From Utricularia gibba (lineage: Eukaryota; Streptophyta; Magnoliopsida; Lamiales; Lentibulariaceae): 33,730 nt of DNA. The stretch covers positions 1-33,730 of the forward strand of contig NEEC01000190.1 of the NCBI GenBank assembly GCA_002189035.1. Reading direction: 5' to 3'. Positions 31,120-33,730 of the stretch are shown piece after piece (the stretch's first letter is position 1; each line of letters opens with the position of its first letter). The notes under the pieces were generated by a model. It saw only the letters and a list, made by a program, of their open reading frames with translations, did no database searches and had not been told where the DNA came from. Position numbers and translations under genes: made by a program.

Positions 31120-33142
31120 TCATAGCAGCATTCAGCAATTTGGACAGCATTAAGAGCAGCACCCTTGCGTATTTGGTCACCACAAACAAAGATGTCCAGC
31201 CTGATCCAAGAGAAATGCAAATTAGATCACAACAAAAAGTGGTATATAATTATTTTCCACAACCGAAAATGCAGGATGCATGTCATGCCATGCATTTAGT
31301 CGAATGAAGGGGAAATCCTGGAACGCGGGTGCCTACCCATAGTTTCCATCCTGTGACACATCTTGCCGTATTCTTCCTACTGCAACCTCATCTTTGTTTG
31401 AGACTTGTAACGGTGTAGGGAAGAGGTTAGCTGCTCGGTCATCGATAATGACCACACCAGGGGCTTCACTTAGGATCTCTCGTGCTGCTTCCTGGCGAAG
31501 AACAACAGTAACCATTTAGCTCATGCATCAAAATAGGTGGTGGGGGTGTTGGGAGGCTTCAGTAAAGGTTTCAACCACTAAAAACAAGTGCTTCCATCTG
31601 TGCTACTACATAAAAATTTACACTTACCGCATCTAAAGGATTCTCGAATTGAAGATTTACACTCTCTGCATGCGCACGCATAACAGGTACTCTGATGCAG
31701 GTGGCAGTTACTTTAACATCTTTATCATTCTGCAGCGTAGATTCCAAAATTGTTTGATACAATAACCATTGTGTGCCTGTAGTCGATTCTTACAGAAATC
31801 CAAACCAAAAAGCTTACCCAAATCTTTCTTGTTTCCTTGACTAATTTCATCTCTTCTTCATTGTAACCATTTGAAAGCACAGGCGCATTATGTGAGAACA
31901 AGTTAAATGCATACTGCAGAACAACGTATTTTATTGGAAATGGTTTATAGAAGTTTCCAAAACTCAAATGTGAAAGAAAAACCTGTTGTTTAAAGATTTT
32001 ACAGGTAGGCTCCTTCCTTCTAGAACCTGTAAGAGGCTGCGTCATTTCACAGATCTAATAAAGGGGAGAACAGAACAAGAGGAACTCATTTACCTCACGT
32101 GTCTGTTGTTCGAGCTCTTCCATAGCAGCAGCTCCTGCACCACTAGCTGCTTGGTAGGTACTTACAACCATGCGCTTTACCTGCGAGAAAAACCGAACTA
32201 CAGCTCAGAATACAACTAATAGTGATCGAAATCAAATCCAAAATGTCTGCCACCACGGCTTCAAAACAAGTATAAATTGGACCTCAGATCTAACTCAAAA
32301 ACAAAAAGGATGACTAAACCGTCAGAATATTCTTGAAACCCATAAAAATTATGTAACAAGAATAGTGTCCCAAGCACTTGAAAAAACAGATATACGAAAA
32401 ACGTATGTCACTCATTTAAGATGAAAGAACAATTGCAAGGTAAGAATCAATCTTTGACAAAGGTATATTCTTCAAAGTCGTCTACCTTTCTGTAAGCGAT
32501 ATGTTTCATCGTCGCGACGATTATTTCTCCATCACAAACAAGAAATGAAACAAACAAGCAGCTTATAAAAATCCTTACTTTAGCACGCCGATGCAATGGG
32601 GTGGCAGCCATTAGACAAATGATGGTAGAGCAATTTGGATTTGCAATGAGCGCTCCCTTGCGTCCCGAGACCTTGATACCTTCCATGGCTTCAGGATTCA
32701 CCTCTGGTATCACCAGGGGAACCCCCTCATCCATCCTGAATGCAGAGCTATTATCCACAACAATGGTGCCCTTGGCAACCGCTACAGGGCCGAACTTTTT
32801 GCTTATACTTCCACCAGCGCTAAAAAGAGCAATGTCAACATCGTCAAAGCTGTCTTCAGTCAGTTCTTCCACAGTGTAGTTTCTGCCTTCGTAAGTCATG
32901 GGTTTACCAGCTGATCTACTCGATGCCAGAAGCTTGAGGGATCTGTAAGGAAAGTTGCGGTCGGAGATTACGGAGAGGAACTCTTGGCCGACAGCACCGG
33001 TGACTCCAACTATGGCGACGGAGGGGCCATCCTCTCGGAGTGACATACGAACGGAGAACGGATTGCGCAGGGGTCGAGCAGAGCATCCAATGGATCGCCT
33101 GGAAACCGCGTTGAGAAATGGCTGATGATTGAATGCCAGCAT
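31120..33142 (-). CDS. Aspartate-semialdehyde dehydrogenase, plastid
   Basis: Reduces aspartyl phosphate to aspartate semialdehyde, the branch-point step to lysine, threonine, methionine and isoleucine in plastids. Seven exons: 33142-32579, 32180-32094, 32026-31983, 31913-31818, 31729-31628, 31491-31337 and 31200-31120. A transit peptide rich in Arg/Ser ([19 protein letters not shown]) precedes the NADP-binding [17 protein letters not shown]. Family motifs are [32 protein letters not shown], the catalytic Cys in [47 protein letters not shown] and DVSQDGNYG. The final exon has [20 protein letters not shown]. Exon 3 lacks one base near 32,012. The last codons lack one A near 31,129; with it, the protein ends EMLL and stops at 31,122-31,120. 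Length is about 375 residues, as expected. Confidence 0.93.
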
Positions 33143-33730
33143 GAGTCTCCATCCCTGGCGGCGTGGCGACGGCGGTAGGGTTCAGAATCTAAATGAAAGG
33201 CTGTGAGTAAGCATGTAAGGAAGGAGCTGTTATACATGTTGGGTCAAGGCGAAAAATGAAGAATTTCAAAAATATTGGGTCGAAAATGGGAGTTACCGGA
33301 AGAATGTGATCAAAGTCGCAACGGCTCCGAAAAAGCACTCAGTAATCTCACCGTCTTCTGTCACCTTACGGTTTGGGTTCGCGACTCGCAAGCTTGTGCT
33401 GAATCCAAATTATTGAGATGTCTTCCGGGCTGATACTCCAAGACAACGGAGGCGGCGCGCTTTCAGCCGCCGCATCCGGCGCCCCCCTCTCGCTCATCAG
33501 TTTTCTTGGATCCACTGCTCAGTAGCGGGCAGCAGCATCGATGCCCGTATGCGAGACTGCAGCCCGTTTTCTTGAGTAACCTAGGCTGATGGGAGATACT
33601 CGAAGCCCGCTGTTGCACTCATATGCCGTTATTTTGAGGGTCGTAATGCTGCTTTGAACTAACAAGGAAAAAATCAATCTCCCGATTAGGATTTGGGTTC
33701 GTGGGTATGCTTTTCAGCGTCTGGCGCATA
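33143..33730. promoter_or_regulatory. Dehydrogenase promoter and possible start of a plus-strand gene
   Basis: Upstream region of the minus-strand dehydrogenase. On the plus strand, ATG 33,418 opens a 35-codon frame (MSSGLILQDNGGGALSAAAS, then GAPLSLISFLGSTAQ, stop at 33,525) in a GC-richer stretch. It could be a first exon of a divergently transcribed gene that continues beyond the window, but I do not recognise it. Confidence 0.3.

Noticed and set aside
1-33730. tRNA, rRNA, CRISPR or bacterial/organellar features
   Set aside because: Nothing with these structures was noticed on reading both strands. The window reads as plant nuclear genes throughout.

Overview
This is nuclear DNA from a flowering plant, almost certainly a eudicot. 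Genes are split by short introns with mostly GT-AG borders, spacers are AT-rich, and the families are plant-type: a WUSCHEL-related homeobox (WOX) gene, the meiotic cyclin SDS, a vacuolar iron transporter, an annexin and an apoplastic alpha-galactosidase. Genus or family cannot be told from the sequence. All gene models were built by hand from reading frame, splice sites and remembered family sequences. No database search was run.

Layout. 1-900: first coding exon and leader of a nuclear poly(A) polymerase (-), running off the left edge. 2.2-3.5 kb: WOX1-like homeobox gene (+). 3.9-5.4 kb: phytanoyl-CoA dioxygenase (-). 5.7-6.8 kb: NHL/SMP-30-like beta-propeller protein (+). 7.6-8.5 kb: ribose-5-phosphate isomerase (+). 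9.1-10.3 kb: RING-CH ubiquitin ligase (-). 12.2-14.9 kb: 15-exon alpha-galactosidase (-). 15.4-18.8 kb: a duplicated block (+) with an intact repeat-bearing RING-H2 gene, half an annexin and a slice of the SDS cyclin. 18.9-20.0 kb: vacuolar iron transporter (-). 22.1-23.5 kb: full annexin (-). 24.1-25.0 kb: second RING-H2 copy (-), frame broken. 26.7-28.9 kb: SDS-type cyclin (-). 29.1-30.3 kb: RRM protein of the BPA1 family (-). 31.1-33.1 kb: aspartate-semialdehyde dehydrogenase (-).

Main observation. The 15.4-18.8 kb block is an inverted and circularly permuted copy of the 22.97-27.38 kb region. In the source, reading the minus strand, the order is SDS, segment X, AT-rich spacer, RING-H2, annexin. 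In the copy it is AT-rich spacer, RING-H2, annexin 5' half, SDS slice, segment X. The two outer ends of the copy (15,421 and 18,774) match source positions about 25,829 and 25,819, which are side by side. The new internal joint (17,978/17,980) links the two extremes of the source segment (22,975 and 27,376). This is the pattern expected if a 4.4-kb circle formed, opened at a different point and reinserted about 10 kb away in reverse orientation. A roughly 770-bp piece inside the source segment is absent from the copy.

Caveat. At least nine otherwise well-formed genes carry frameshifts, mostly single missing bases in short homopolymers, while the 400-codon alpha-galactosidase has none. The second RING-H2 copy differs from the first almost only by missing bases. 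I read this mainly as uncorrected long-read consensus error, so broken frames should not be taken as pseudogenes without read support. The genes look like ordinary independent neighbours. Apart from the duplication, nothing suggests a shared pathway.
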